NCBI GenBank assembly: GCA_018806985.1
Contig: JADANN010000257.1
Location: 234,208 to 298,207 of the forward strand
Direction of reading: 5' to 3'
DNA length: 64,000 nt
Source of the DNA: Angiostrongylus vasorum
Taxonomy: Eukaryota > Nematoda > Chromadorea > Rhabditida > Metastrongylidae
Both the position numbers and the translations under genes were made by a program. Positions 23,995 through 36,319 of this stretch are shown here, in pieces. The notes beneath the pieces are model-generated. The model had not been told where the DNA came from, ran no database searches, and worked only from the letters and a program-made list of their open reading frames with translations. Numbering within the stretch: the first letter of the stretch is position 1; each line of letters opens with the position of its first letter.

Positions 23995-25420
23995 TATGAA
24001 TGCGTCGTTTTCTTGTTCAGCAATCGCGAGGTTGTTAAACAGCATACATTTACTTCCATACAAAAACACAATACAATACAACAGTAGCTGACGTTTCGGC
24101 AGTATCGCCTTCTTCAGAGCCTGGAAGGGTATACTGACATACAATTTACTAGGCCAAACGCTTCAATGACACTTACAAAAAGACGAAAAACTCTATGGTA
24201 ATTACATGGTCAACAGCTTCTCGAAAAAAACTCACCGCTTTTTTTACGTGCCTTCCCATGAGGAAGATTAGAACAGCTGATTATGGTCGCATAAGGTTGA
24301 TGACTGCACCATCCCACATCAGAAATTGATGCGAACATACGGGGTCAGGTCGCGTATGACCTCTGGGCATTCATCCCCTGCTATTCATTGTAGGGTTTTT
24401 TGGCATTTATCCAAAAAAGCCTCAAGAAGTTTTCGCGCTGGTGTTCTAGTCTCCTGCGCAAGGATATTGACTTTTACTTCAAAATCGTCCCCGCTGTGCT
24501 TTTTGTATCCTATGCGTGCCTAGTGGGGTACTTTGTCTTAGTTTTCGTTTGCCATCTAGGTGTTCTTTTATACGGATACACAAAGGCCTGCCCGTTTCGC
24601 CAATATATTCATCTCCGCAATTATTACACGAGATCAGGTATATCGTACCTGAACTCATGCAATCACCGTCCCCTGCCGTAAGGGCAGATTACGCAATTTG
24701 TTGTTTCGCATAGACGGTCATACAGGCGGTTACGAACTAACTGACGACGTAGAGTAGCCGGTGGTATTTCAACTATCGCTACCGATTCCTCTAGACCTGC
24801 CCTTCTTAAGCATCGTTTAATCGCTACGCTTACTTCATCGCTAATAAAGGGCAGCATAAACGGGACTTTCTTTTTTTTGGCCAAGTGTTTCGCTTGGGCG
24901 CATCGCTCTCCTTCTAAACTTATCTCGTGGGGTTACTATTTCGTAGCCATTGGAGATGGCTATTTGCCGAGCCAAGTCGCGCGATTCTTCCTTTAGTTCC
25001 CCGGTTGTGCACACAGAGGTGGCAGGGACCTACCTAGCAGGGATGAATGCCCAGAGGTCATACGCGACCTGACCCCGTATGTTCGCATCAATTTCTGATG
25101 TGGGATGGTGCAGTCATCAACCTTATGCGACCATAATCAGCTGTTCTAATCTTCCTCATGGGAAGGCACGTAAAAAAGCGGTGAGTTTTTTCGAGAAGCT
25201 GTTGACCATGTAATTACCATAGAGTTTTTCGTCTTTTTGTAAGTGTCATTGAAGCGTTTGGCCTAGTAAATTGTATGTCAGTATACCCTTCCAGGCTCTG
25301 AAGAAGGCGATACTCGCCGAAACGTCAGCTACTGTTGTATTGTATTGTGTTTTTGTATGGAAGTAAATGTATGCTGTTTAACAACCTCGCGATTGCTGAA
25401 CAAGAAAACGACGCATTGAT
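23995..25420 (-). mobile_element. Short Penelope-like element with long inverted arms
   Basis: Arms of about 385 bp (23995-24383 and 25039-25420) are nearly exact reverse complements. They begin at ATGCGTCGTTTTCTTGTTC and end near CAGGTCGCGTATGACCTC. Each has a hammerhead-like motif (24086-24121 minus, 25294-25330 plus). Between the arms the minus strand encodes only the C-terminal part of a Penelope protein: the stretch ESRDLARQIAISNGYEI, then SDEVSVAIKRCLRRAGLEES, then CPYGR, then a GIY-YIG endonuclease region with GTIYLISC and YIGETGRPLCIRIKEH. A GGGG run near 24678 (GGG in the sister element) shifts the frame just before the GIY-YIG domain. No RT domain is present, so the element could only move with help. 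Confidence 0.85.
25294..25330 (+). other. Hammerhead-like motif, best-formed copy
   Basis: Stem I is GGCT (25294-25297) with AGCT (25327-25330). The core is CTGAAGA (25298-25304), followed by one extra A. Stem II is GGCG with CGCC around a five-base loop. GAAA and CGTC follow. Stem III is almost absent (CG), as in minimal type I motifs reported from Penelope elements, which may work only as dimers. The extra A differs from the canonical core, so self-cleavage is unproven. Confidence 0.6.
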
Positions 25421-25651
25421 TTTTTTTATTTTTACTCAACGACGGGGCAAACGATAGATTAAAAAGTTTGAAGCGTGAACTCCATCAATCTCAACTCCAC
25501 TATCAACGGTAGAAGAGCAAAATCGAAAAAAAAGAATGGGAACTTATCATTATTTAGAATCATGTGGTTGACAGTTATGGATCAAGTACTGAACAAGCAC
25601 TAAAATATAAAGTAGAAATCACGCTTGAAATTATGACTCGCGCGGTTGATA

Positions 25652-25792
25652 ATCTTGTGGCAGCCTTTGGCCAGGCTGTCCTGGGGACTCCAGGGAGCCA
25701 CAGTGGCTAAATCAGAATAAGTCTGAAGAATGGAGATTATGATGGGGCACGTAAAGCCAGTGAAGACGGGCCATCCAAGTATCCAAGTAAGT
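25652..25792 (+). repeat. Family D, 3' fragment
   Basis: CAGCCTTTGGCCAGGCTGTC, GGAGCCACAGTGGCTAAATC, GGAGATTATGATGGGGCACG, GAAGACGGGCCATCCAAGTA and a short CAAGTAAGTAA tail. It is 5'-truncated, as expected for reverse-transcribed elements. Confidence 0.8.
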
Positions 25793-25794
25793 AA

Positions 25795-26725
25795 CTGACG
25801 ATCCGCTTCAGAAAGATAATATCAGAGATGGTTTCCAATTTAATGAACAATCTCTCCATTCAGGAAAGAGCTCTAAAGTGGAGCGTAGGGCAGATTCTCA
25901 ATTTCAAACCATATCGAATAAAGATATATCTATTTATATGATCTTATAAACTGATATTCTTTAGCGGATGCGAGGTTGGTACAGGTCTTCGTTGTCATTG
26001 TCGTTGTTGTTGTTGTTGCTGTTGTTTTTGTTGGTTGATGGCTGACGTTTCGGCGATTTCGCCTTCCTCAGAGCCTGGACGTGTTTTATACAAAAATACT
26101 TTAATCTTTTTGAGTTATTAAGAGATGTTCCAGCAAAACATTTCCAGCTTGTTAGCGACGTGTTATCGTTAAGAGAAAAATTCGTCTTAATGCGACAAAA
26201 GACCCACTTTCTACGGTCTTTTGAGTTATTCAAACAAAGATGTTGTAGTAAAATGAAAAAACCGGAATAAATAAAACCATGAAGTTGTAACAAATCGAAA
26301 CCATCGAAAAGTCGTGACTACTGTGAGAGGTGTCTGGATCCACAGCAAGTTCACAGTAAGAAAGCGTTCGCGACAACATTCCGGGCCCCTTAGATACGAG
26401 AGGTAACGACAGAGTATTCTGTCCAGACGTTCAATTGCTACACTAAATTACAGCTGTTTATAAGAACAAGATTTTGCCGAGCCGCAATAACAATGGTACT
26501 TTTTTTAGCTACGAGAATGACATCGTAGACGAACTTCACGCACTGCCAACAAAGAATATAACAAAGACGAGCAAATCAGAATGAGTGTAAACATGGATGA
26601 AGCAGTAGAGCAGCATAAGTGCCAGAAATGGGTGTGTGTGAGAGGGTGAGAGAATACGAGTGCTCTAACTTGGATTAAAATCAATTCCCTTAGAGACGTC
26701 AGCAGCTGCATAATGTCCGGTCTCC
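25795..26725. other. Intergenic with one hammerhead-like terminus
   Basis: At 26040-26078 the minus strand reads GGCTCTGAGGAAGGCGAAAT then CGCCGAAACGTCAGCC, with a 4-bp GGCG/CGCC stem. It is next to a (GTT)n-like tract at about 26000-26032. Nothing else was recognised. Confidence 0.5.
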
Positions 26726-26727
26726 AC

Positions 26728-26860
26728 AGTGAATGAACGAACGAACGAACGAACGAACGAATGGATGAACGTATGAATGAATGGATGAGTGAATGAAGGA
26801 AGGAAGGAAGGAAGGAACGAATGAACGGACGAAATAAATGGATGAATGAATGAACGACAT
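26728..26860. repeat. (GAAC/GAAT/GAAG)n tetranucleotide tract
   Basis: GAACGAACGAACGAACGAAC changes to GAATGGAT units, then GAAGGAAGGAAGGAAGGAAG, then GAATGAATGAACG. Apparent Phe-Val-Arg-Ser repeat proteins on the minus strand are translations of this tract. A degenerate GGGCTCTGAAAAAGACTC follows at about 26889, possibly a decayed Penelope end. Confidence 0.95.
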
Positions 26861-28034
26861 CCAGAGAAAAAAAAGTAGTCTGTTGACGGGCTCTGAAAAA
26901 GACTCAATCTTTGCAAAAACACCACCCACAAGGTTGTATGTCACAATGCAGGACAAATATTGTGAGCTAATGAAGCCCGTCGTCAAGGAAGTGTTTGGTT
27001 TTTATGACAGAGCGAAGACTTATCTGGAAGCACGGATGCGATACCACACCTTTCTGATTGATGTAGAAATCGTCCTCTTAAAAAGCGTTCAATTTTATCG
27101 GACATATGTGACGAACGGTAACTAACGAGCAACCATTTTTCTTTTATCCCCGGCAATCCTGCAGCTGACCTAGAAGAAAATCAGTGCGGGCGATTTCTTC
27201 TATCATCACAAGTGACGAGTTGCAGTAATTCTTGCATATGATTCTTGATTTTTCTAAGGTTCCCTTCCTAAAAATTAGTAATAGGTATGATGAAAAACCG
27301 ACAGCACTTTTCAGGTACACGTGAAGCGAGAAATGAGAAATATAGAAAACGATATTTTCAAGAGGACGTCAAACTTTGTGAATAACTCTCTTCTATGACT
27401 CAGAAAAACAGAGAAATGGAGAAATAATTGGACATCTGGATCCTTGGAAGGTTCGTCTTGCGAGTTGTGCGAACACCGGCACATTTCCCTTAAGAACCGA
27501 GTTTCATTAAACCTCGGCAGGAATAGTCAATAATTTCCTAGATGAATTTAATTTTACTTGTCGATTCCAGTGGAGGAAGCACCGCTTGAGTGGCTAACTT
27601 CAATCCGCGGTGCTCTTTTATGTAGAAGGAATGTCGATCTATTACCACCTCCTAGTATTATCTGCTTTTTTGGCGAGCAGTGCTTCCTGCAAGAGTCAGT
27701 ACCTCATTTGGTGGCCCGTAGCGCGGCATCGTCATAAGTAGCAATTTCCATCAAATCTCGCTAAAGCGAAGGAGCCGAATCGCTATTCGAATAAAAAGTT
27801 TTTATAGTAACCTCGTTTCAGCTCAATCATGCAGGAAATTACTGTTAAAACTACAGGCAATGTCTCTTCCAAGACATAATTCTGCGAAATTATCTGACTT
27901 CCACTCCAACGCACAGAATGGGTTGCGCTTTTTTGAGCTTTAATCTTTGTTCTGTGGTTCTATTGTACACGATTAGTTTGTTGCAACGTACTAATAATCT
28001 ACTCCATAATGATAGTGATGATAATAACAACAAT
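26861..28034. other. Intergenic, nothing certain
   Basis: The plus frame ending at 27125 (with ELMKPVVKEVFGFYDRAK) begins in the tetranucleotide tract. It is not bounded by splice sites that I can defend. Confidence 0.3.
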
Positions 28035-28310
28035 AATGGTAGTAGTAATAATAATAAAAACAACCAAAATGTTGCTGAGATGTTTGCGAAACTCCAGACT
28101 GCAAGCATCTGCGGCGGGAACGAACGCGCTATTACCATTTCCGAGGGCTAACGCGTTCACCACCACACCATTCGGGTCCTTCGTTTCGATTTCCTTTCAG
28201 CTAGTTCTATCGATCAGTGCCACTAGCAATCACCCGTCCACCAGGATTGATCTGGGAAGCTCAAATCCGCAATGAACCCAGTTAAGGCGATGCTGTACTT
28301 GGAATCACAA
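28035..28310 (-). repeat. tRNA-derived SINE family B, long copy
   Basis: Minus-strand copy that keeps a 5' head upstream of the tRNA-like part (GTGGACGGGTGATTGCTAG, CGATAGAACTAGCTG), then GGTGTGGTGGTGAACGCG and CATCTCAGCAACATTTTGG. An (AAT/AAC)n tract abuts its 3' end at about 28010-28062. It is the first of three copies in alternating orientation. Confidence 0.8.
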
Positions 28311-28379
28311 TGCTAACCTTTTATTTGCTGCCTACTACAATTTTTTCACGGCACGCTTGATGCAAAAATACAACCTTTC

Positions 28380-28600
28380 TGAGAGACATGAGAAACGAAG
28401 GGCCCGCATGGTGTGGTGGTGAACGCGTTAGCCCATGGGAAGGGCAATAGTGTGTTCGTTCCCCACCGCAGACACCTGCGGTCCTGAGTTTTGCAAATAG
28501 CATCATTGTGGTTGTATTTACATACTCTGCCGGTCGCACCATACTCTGCCTTGAAAAATTATAATAGGCAGCAGATAAAAAGTTAGCATAATAACAGTAA
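28380..28600 (+). repeat. tRNA-derived SINE family B
   Basis: GGGCCCGCATGGTGTGGTGG, TGTGTTCGTTCCCCACCGC, GACACCTGCGGTCCTGAG, TTGTGGTTGTATTTACATAC, TTGAAAAATTATAATAGGC. It faces copies on both sides (28035-28310 and 28610-28815). Confidence 0.85.
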
Positions 28601-28609
28601 TAACGATAA

Positions 28610-28815
28610 TAATAGTAATACAACCAAAATGGTGCTGGAATATTTGCAAAACTGTAGACCACAAGTATCTGCGGTGGCTAGCGAACGTGCTATTACTTTT
28701 TCAGTGGGCTAACACGTTCACCTCCACACCATGCGGATCCTTTGATTTGATTGTCTATCAGCTAGTTTTCTATCGATCAATGTCATCAGCAATCACCCAT
28801 CAACGGGATTGAATA
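28610..28815 (-). repeat. tRNA-derived SINE family B
   Basis: Minus-strand copy with AGGTGAACGTGTTAGCCCAC and the 5' head GATGGGTGATTGCTGATG. It is followed by a TAATAATGACAATAATAA-type simple tract up to about 28870. Confidence 0.8.
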
Positions 28816-28870
28816 ATAATGACAGTAATAGTAGTAGTAATAATAATGACAATAATAATAACGACAGTAT

Positions 28871-29560
28871 TGGTAAGAACAACTTAATGTCTGTTTTCAC
28901 TACTATTCTTCCACAAACAAAAATGTTACAGAATTGGATTGGCACGTAACAACTCAAAAATTATATTCATTTACGTAAATCTTTGCAAATGTAAACTGAT
29001 TTTCAATCAAAACTTTTCAAAATCATGGAGCTGTATGAACCACTGTTGCTTAACACATTGCCAAGATACGTATTGAGTTCAATGCAAACTGAATACTTAC
29101 TTAGATGCCTGGGCGGTCTGTCTTCACGAGTTGTGCGGGCCACAACACATTTGCCATTCGTTTCTTGCCCTCACAGTGCTGGGTGGAATAACTTAAGCAA
29201 TGAAGAAATATGTGAGCCATCTGGCAAGTAATTTATGAACTTGTGTAGTTGCATTATAACTTGAAAATAGTGAGTTAATGCTCAGTGCTGAAGTTAGTAG
29301 AAAGTCGGTCTCGGGATTTGCTACATGACTACAATACTCAGTCAAAAAAGCACTTTTTGTATGAATTATCCAGGCTGATTGTTTTTTCTTAATCGTCTTC
29401 TGTTACGCCGGTCAGTATGGACCATTACCTTGTTAATTTCTTCCACTGGATGAGAGTTATATTGTTTCTAATAATGAAAGGATCATTCTTGGTCAAAACT
29501 CAATGAGGCAAGAGATATAAAATGTGACCAAATGCTATGAAGTGGTAGATTAATGATATG
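28871..29560. other. Intergenic, nothing recognised
   Basis: No coding or repeat family could be supported. GAAAGTCGGTCTCGGGATT near 29302 resembles sequence outside the Penelope arms (GAAAGTCGATCTTGGGAAT at 59330). Confidence 0.3.
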
Positions 29561-29574
29561 ATGAATAAATTAGC

Positions 29575-29672
29575 TAATGAATGGGAGTGCGAATGAGTTA
29601 AGGGATGAAAAAAGAACGAGTTAATGAATGAATTAGTGAATGAATGAGCGAATGATTGAACGAGTGAATGAT
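29575..29672. repeat. (GAAT)n tetranucleotide tract
   Basis: Impure GAATGAGT/GAATGAAT/GAACGAGT units. It is similar in kind to the tract at 26728-26860. Confidence 0.9.
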
Positions 29673-29879
29673 TGACCTCGCAAAGAAGCCACCATTGACT
29701 ATAGGACCGAAAAATCTGCTCTCACCTTTTCGATTCAACAGACATCCCAGCGCTCTGTTATGTAGCAGAGAAGTGAGGTGATACTTCAAGCATGGCAAGA
29801 ATACAGCGCGCTATTCACAGAGCACTTGAACGATATTTTCCGAAATATAACCGGCACACACAGTATTTAGCCGGAATGC

Positions 29880-30230
29880 GAAGCTCTATCTTCGAAATCT
29901 AACTCTTCCTTGAGACCAGGTGAAATCACATCGATGGCTAAACATAGATGGGCGGGAGATGCAATGATAAGAACAGACGACAGATGGACGAAAAAGAACT
30001 GTAGAGTGGACTCCACGTTTCCTAGGACGACTACTCACACGTTCGGGCGGACGAGTTCGTAACTAAAGTCAACCTGCTGCACTTGCAGTTGCGGTTATTT
30101 TACAGACCACGGTATGAGACTCGCATCCGCCACCATGTTCGAATAAAACCACCACCATGGACGACGATTCCAAGGAAAGAAACGAATAGAAATTGCGCTG
30201 GGATCCTGATACCTCGCGAAGACAGCCCGT
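29880..30230 (+). mobile_element. RTE-type LINE, 3' end fragment
   Basis: The plus strand encodes SMAKHRWAGDAMIRTDDRWT then KKNC, matching the conserved AKHRWAGHxMRRxDDRWT block near the C-terminus of nematode RTE reverse transcriptases. It is followed by a degraded GRPPTRWxDEF-like part (CTAGGACGACTACTCACACG) and, at about 30155-30215, CATGGACGACGATTCCAAGG, GGAAAGAAACGAATAGAA and GCGCTGGGATCCTGATA (the W-T-T-...-R-N-E-...-W-D-P end of the family). Frames are broken. This 3' end is the probable source of the tail found on families C and D. Confidence 0.75.
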
Positions 30231-30234
30231 CCAA

Positions 30235-31284
30235 GCTTCCAAATATAGAAAAATATTCGCTCAAAAACTAAGCTTGCGTACGAAAGAAAGCATTACTTTT
30301 GCTGCATATTCAATGAGTGAGTGCTAATGGTTACGGTAAATGCACGATGTCCACATCGTTACTAGTTCGGTTCGATTCATGGAAATCGAGCGAACCCGGA
30401 AAAACCATAGGTACCTCTTGTTGTACACATGGGGCGGCCGACACAGTGAAGTGCTGTGTGTTTTGACACTTTAACATCATTGTCAAGGTCATCTCAGCCA
30501 GCAATCACTACATTCCATCAAACAGATATGAGTAGATTGACGAGAGAAAATCATCGTGTACGATCGCTTTGAAGATATGACAACAAGAAGCACTGCAGTG
30601 AGTGGTGACAGATGAAGGTGGAAAAAAATGCAGTAGTTTGAAGAACGACGAGTGTACAGTGAATATACCGCCACCGAAGTTGGCAATGACTAGGTGAGGC
30701 CAGAGTGGTAGGCGTCACGAAGTGGATGACAACATCATGAGTTTCGCTAATGGTAGTGTGACAAGAGATCGGGGAGCCGCGGCCGTTTCCAGGATCCGAT
30801 TCGTCGTCATAACGAAGTGCTGTCACCATGGCTCAACATCGAGTAGCCGAATGTAAGCTCAAATGGCTCACTGTTTTCTTAATGATCAGGCACAAGATTG
30901 TTATTACACTATCTATTTACAGCAACCAATGTTTCGACAGTTTCGGCTCCTTTAAATGATCTATATGTTTACTTGAAAGGAGGAGAACTAGTTGTTTATA
31001 AACATAGTACAACAAAATATGGATGGAATTGGGTGTTCATCACCAGCAAGCTCACCATCTTCATACATGGAAGAGTAGATTCAAATGAATGAATAAGTTC
31101 TAATGTAATAAACCAGACTCAAAGCCGCTTTATTAAAAAAGGCATGAATTCCTTCATTATTTGTAACATATTTCACCACTTATTTGTTTGCGAGATATTT
31201 ATTTGTGATCTTTTCCGCTCACCTCTAAGCTTGCTTGCTTGTCCAACCATTGAAGAGTTTTTTTGAGATTACTTACTTGATGCT
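30235..31284. other. Intergenic, nothing certain
   Basis: A degenerate Penelope-type end may lie at about 30915-30955 (minus: GGAGCCGAAACTGTCGAAAC). No gene was recognised. Confidence 0.3.
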
Positions 31285-31650
31285 TAATAGTTGAACGGCC
31301 TGTCCTCACCGGTTTTGCGGGCTTCAGCATAATCTCCAGTTTTAAATAGATTTGCTGCTAAGCCACTGTGGTTCCTGGAATCCCGAGGTCAGCCTGGCCA
31401 AACTATGCCCCAGGTCTTCACCACCACAAGCAGTCGCAGCTCTTATGGGTCAGAGGGAGATTTGCCACCATGCGACTTTGATACCAGGATGGTGGTGGAT
31501 CCTGGTATTGGTTTACTCTTAGCTAAGCCTCCTGATGGAAACGCCAGACTCCTTCTCAGCTTGGGAGACACTGCCAGGAGATGAATCCCTCGCTGTACAT
31601 CGCAGTCCGACACCTAGGGACACCTGCGGTAAACCGTTGGAAGAGTTTTT
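31285..31650 (-). repeat. Family D short retroelement copy
   Basis: The only full-length minus-strand member. On the plus strand it begins TGAACGGCCTGTCCTCACC and ends GTCCGACACCTAGGGACACC then GCGGTAAACCGTTGG. Confidence 0.9.
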
Positions 31651-33714
31651 TTGTTTTTGAGATTTCTGCTAAAATGCTAGATTTTTTACCTCAAGCAGAT
31701 TGCTTAAGACAATATGGTCGTTAAATAATTCATGGCATGCATTTTGTGTCAAAAAAGTGCACATAAGAAGGAATTTATTATCGAGCTAGTGATTGCTCAC
31801 CACCGCACCACATCTAACGAGTTCTGAGGTAAGTCAGTAATGTTCACATTCACTCCTCTTGCAAAGATGCCAACAGGTATTTTCTGCTCATGGCATTCAT
31901 GAAGAGGACCGGCCATTGTCCATGTAGTCCATCTGCTGTGCACTTCATATCCCTTGAGAACTAATTTGACTGGTCCGGTTCACGCAATCTTCGATACTGA
32001 GCCCTATCCTTTATCCTAAAAATCTTTGATCCTCAAATGTCGCTGTGGAGCAGAACTCGATGTTTATTCTTTCACTTGCGTGATACCGAATATTCTTGGT
32101 ACAACGAAGTGTGCGTTAACGTTGACCATACACTTCCATTGCGCTAACTCACACGCGCTCACACTTCCCAAGTGAACGCTTAGGCAACAAGAAATACGGA
32201 GTTGAAGGGATTAGAGGAAAATTCAGTGTTCGTTGTCATCTATACTACAATTTCACAATTTCCATATTCCCATTGCAACGTTCGGCGCTAATCACTTCCT
32301 CCTTCCCAGTCCTACAACTGGCTCATTCATCACGTTGCTTTATCAACGCATATAAATAAATCTGCACCACCAAGGCATGCTCATTTTGCTGAGATGAATA
32401 AGGGACTCGGATAAGTCCGTTTCTTGCCAATATTTCTTATGGGACAATGAAAGACTGAGACTCTTTCCACAGGCGATGTCATAAGAGACTCTTTCCACAT
32501 GCAATGTCATAATCATCTATCTCGATGTTTTGCTTTGGTGATAAGAACTGACATCGTAAGCAAAATATGAATGGCAGAGCTGTTGCAAATCGAATCTCAG
32601 TTAAACATCTTCCCAACTTTGTTCTTGAATAGTGTGTTGAAAAACTGAAGTGAACTATTTAGTCACTTATTCTTGTTGGAATTCTCTGTCCTCGATAACC
32701 ATGATGTCATTGCTTCGCAGCCCTATTAGTATGATCCATTGAGGTCTGTAAACAGCTGTAAGTTGTAGTTTTGGTGGATCTCTCCTGCAGAGCAGCACGA
32801 TTCTGCTAGGTTTATCATTGGCAAGAAATATTGCATTCTGAAGGTTAAAGGCAAAAAAGCTAATCCATTGTGTTGACGAGAATCAGTCGTACGTTCTTCA
32901 GGTGTTCGAGTCCGATCTTATACAAACCGACTTCTGTGTTCTTCTTGAACAGAGGTCGGATTTTAGAGGAACCTCTCGAAATACATACCACTCCCGGGAT
33001 TTAAAATAATGGAGGATATGGTTGCCACGGAGCTTGTATTTGAGTCACAAATCGCCTCATTTGCACTTTTATAAGTAGTAGCTGTTCCCGCTGGACGTTG
33101 GAAAGCAGTAGTTTTACTAACAATTGTCAAACTACCAGAAGGGCTTCAGAAGTGCTTTTTGTACCTCTGCAGTTCCATAAATGCCGCTTCTCTTATTTTC
33201 TTCAAATATCCGTCTATCCATCTTCTGCAGAGCATTGCAAGCCCGAATGTAAATAGTTGCTTGAGGATCACTGACCTCCGCGCCATCTTATCAGCTCGGA
33301 ATCTCTGAATGCTGCCGTCACTTGGTGAACATAATAAATGTCGACTTCAGCGTTATTCGAAAAGTGAAAAGTGAATCCATGGGATCTCTCTGATCAAATG
33401 GCCGACAGGAAAGTAAAGGGCATAAATTCTGTTCCTTATTTCATTTCTATAGAAAACAGAGTTACAGCAGCATCGGCCCGAACCCTGCACTTCAGAACAA
33501 CATCGACATCGATTGGTAAAACAGTTCAATTGGTGACGATATGCTCAACATACGATATACTGATGATGATATGCGTTAACTTCATTGTAGTAACTCACCA
33601 AAGAAGGACGCAATCACACCAAACTTCCATCCTATCGCGGTCGAGTGAGCGGTGCTAAACCTCTGTGGAAAGCCTCATACTTCTCAACCTAGGAACGCCC
33701 TAGAGTATCTGTTT
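31651..33714. other. Long stretch without recognised content
   Basis: About 2 kb with no long frame, no tandem repeat and no match to the repeat families of this window. The plus frame at 33371-33658 has no motif. Confidence 0.35.
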
Positions 33715-33850
33715 TAGTATTCCAGAAAGGATCGACTCGAGTAGCATTGAAGGGCATTCATGGAGAAAACAACAAATTCTCAAACAGCAGCAGAAAATCT
33801 CTGTTTATGACGGATGCGACAATACGAATTGAAAAGAAAAAAAAGTGGTG
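33715..33850 (+). repeat. SINE family C, degenerate fragment
   Basis: GAAAGGATCGACTCGAGTAGC, CAAATTCTCAAACAGCAGCAG and ATGACGGATGCGAC resemble the middle and tail of family C (compare 9510-9640). Confidence 0.4.
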
Positions 33851-34324
33851 GAATTCGAACAATATGTGGTATTAAGTCATTCAAAGTAGGAAAGAAGAAT
33901 CTAAGACAAAAATAAAGTTGGTTGGGAATGGTAACTGGCAAAGAAACTCATTCGCTACACAACTTTAGGAAGTCGGAGGTCGGAATGAGATTTTGGTATG
34001 CTCCTCCAGACTTCCAGCGCCGCCACTTCATAATTTGTTGGAGGAAATGTGTTGCTACTGTACGGCACATTCATGTTGTCTACAGTTAGCTTACATCACG
34101 ATTTCTTATTGAAGGGATACATAAGGCGCAGCCGTTTTGGATACCTTGGAATACAGATAGTCGTTGATTCCATCGGTCCAACTGGCCTTATCTAACCCTC
34201 CATCACTCGGGGATCGACAACATGGTACTAGATTTGTTAGAGAGAATAAAAAAACACTGGATTGATAAACCAGTCAACCACTTCAAGTTATTGCGAAGAG
34301 CAGTTGCATTCAGGCACATCTACG

Positions 34325-34385
34325 ATGAAATTGAATGCATGGCGCGTCCCCAAGGGATTTATCAAAGCTTTATCCTTTTATCCAA
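34325..34385 (+). repeat. SINE family A, 3' fragment
   Basis: TTGAATGCATGGCGCGTCCC, AAGGGATTTATCAAAGCTTT and ATCCTTTTATCC reproduce the last 60 bases of family A. Such strong 5' truncation is typical of incomplete reverse transcription. Confidence 0.7.
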
Positions 34386-36300
34386 TTCTTGTGTACAAAC
34401 ACAACTATGTAATTGCAGATAGACTTTGCAAATAAACATTGGTCGCCATCTAATATATTCGAAGATTCTTGTCCATGTGGCCATCTCACATGTGTATTTT
34501 CAGAGTAATAGAATGTGCACCACTGCTTCACAATGGTTTCAAAAATCAGCGCTCCACTTTACCCATATCCATCGACAGAAAAGCTCCTCAAGCTTATTCG
34601 ATGAAACTGTACCGCTTTTTCTAGAAGAAGAAGAAGAAACAAAAAACCACTATGCCAGAGCCCTCCCCTTGCCTCTATTGAGAAGTTACAACGTCTTCAA
34701 CAAGGCTCCCTATCAATAATTTACTGACTGTGCATCACAGTTCGAACATAGAGTCCGAAAAATTGAAGCAGGCAGAGCAAATTATAGCCTTGGTGCGGGA
34801 AGAAATATGTTCCAAAATGAAAATTTAAGAAATTCCAGTCAACTTCGGCTGATGAAAGTTAACCAACTACCCATTTCTTAAAAACATGAAGAGCTCGTAG
34901 AACATGAACTTTACAAACGTAAACACCTGTGAAAAAGTTTGAAAGGTTGGCATGTGTGGAATTGAGCAGTGCTACTAAAGTGAACTGTCATCCTGCCGAT
35001 CTGATGGATCCTTTTAAAAAACAATTCACTAACGTGGAAATTATGGCGAAATAAGTCGATGACTGGAGAAGGTTACATCAGATCAATAGACTAAAACCAT
35101 AGTCAAGCCATTCAAAATCATGGCATTATAGTGCTTTTTATTACAAATTAGAGCCCATTATTTTTTTCACGGCAGGTGCTGATGGCAACGATAGGGTGCA
35201 AATTAGAGCTCTGAATTCACACGAGACACTGATGAATCCAAGAACGATCTTGACCATTGGAAACTTAACGGAATACTGAAATGCCAGAACGGTGTCTCTC
35301 GACTTTTGCAGAATATTGAGGTAGAAAATTGATGCAACAAAATATTAGGGTTAGAAAAAGAAGTTTTGCCGATTCTGGTGTAGAAATCAGTTTTTTGTTT
35401 TCGAACTAGCTGATGGCAGTCCTGAACTTTCAAAGCATTTCATGAAAATTGTAAAAAGCTGTAATGGCGTAGCTGGGAAAGTAATATCAGATCGAAGTGG
35501 ACGACTGGAATATCTGCCACGGAACAGGTGTGATATCTATACTCTAGGAAACGCACCAATGAGGCCAAGAAAGTCAATCACGCCTTTGAGCTTGGTGTCG
35601 CTAAACAACGAACAATGTGGTTGGTTGATGTGTAACAGGAACCCAAAGCGAAAAGCAGACGTTCATCCACTTAGACACGAGTGGTTCGCACGAAGCGGTA
35701 TCTGTGAGCTAATGTTGATTAACGGACAATAACAAGAATTTTCAAGATTTTTCTATTTTCTACATAAGGAACTTATTCTCCGTCATATCGCTTCGCAGCA
35801 TCGCGGTAGGCGAATGGTTTTAAGCTGACGTCGTTCTCCTTTTGAACTCCTACAGGAAAAACAATGAGAATTGATGAAGACTAAGTATTATAGATGAGCT
35901 CCTAGGAGCGGTTATAGAAAGACGAGAAGTTCTGCACAAATCGTTGTACAAAGAAGCTCATCTAGCTCGCAGCTTCTGTGGAGGAAGAGCGATACTGAGA
36001 AGTCTGGTTTTCATATTAGAGCATTTGGCTCAACAAAAATTTGACAGCTAAGGCAGCCTCATAGAAGCGCTCCCCAAACTATCAGAGTCGTAACTGCCAC
36101 GTTTGCAAGAGAATCTTATTCAGGTCTTATCCAGAAGAGATAGATATTGATCATTTGATAATTATGCATATATATTGCTCACTGAAGCTGTGCACTGTAG
36201 AGGCAGGCTCATCAGATGAGAGGGATGATTGAAACTTCACAAGGGCTCGTCATAAGTTGCTCAATAATTTACAAAATGCGATCGTATCCAGGTTTTGTTC
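34386..36300. other. Unassigned, possibly old retroelement sequence
   Basis: Frames at 34426-34719, 35203-35433 and 35442-35732 have no domain. From about 35960 the sequence begins to resemble 37170-37520 (shared blocks such as TTACAAAATGCGATCG and GAACACAATATTCTAGAACAT versus ACACCACAATACCTCGCAAC). Confidence 0.3.
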
Positions 36301-36319
36301 TGAAGAACACAATATTCTA

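Noticed and set aside
25294..25330. Calling the motif a proven hammerhead ribozyme
   Set aside because: An extra A before stem II and a nearly missing stem III depart from the canonical core; listed as hammerhead-like only.
26665..26986. Repetitive Phe-Val-Arg-Ser / Phe-Ile-His-Ser proteins
   Set aside because: Produced by the GAAC/GAAT tetranucleotide tract read on the minus strand.
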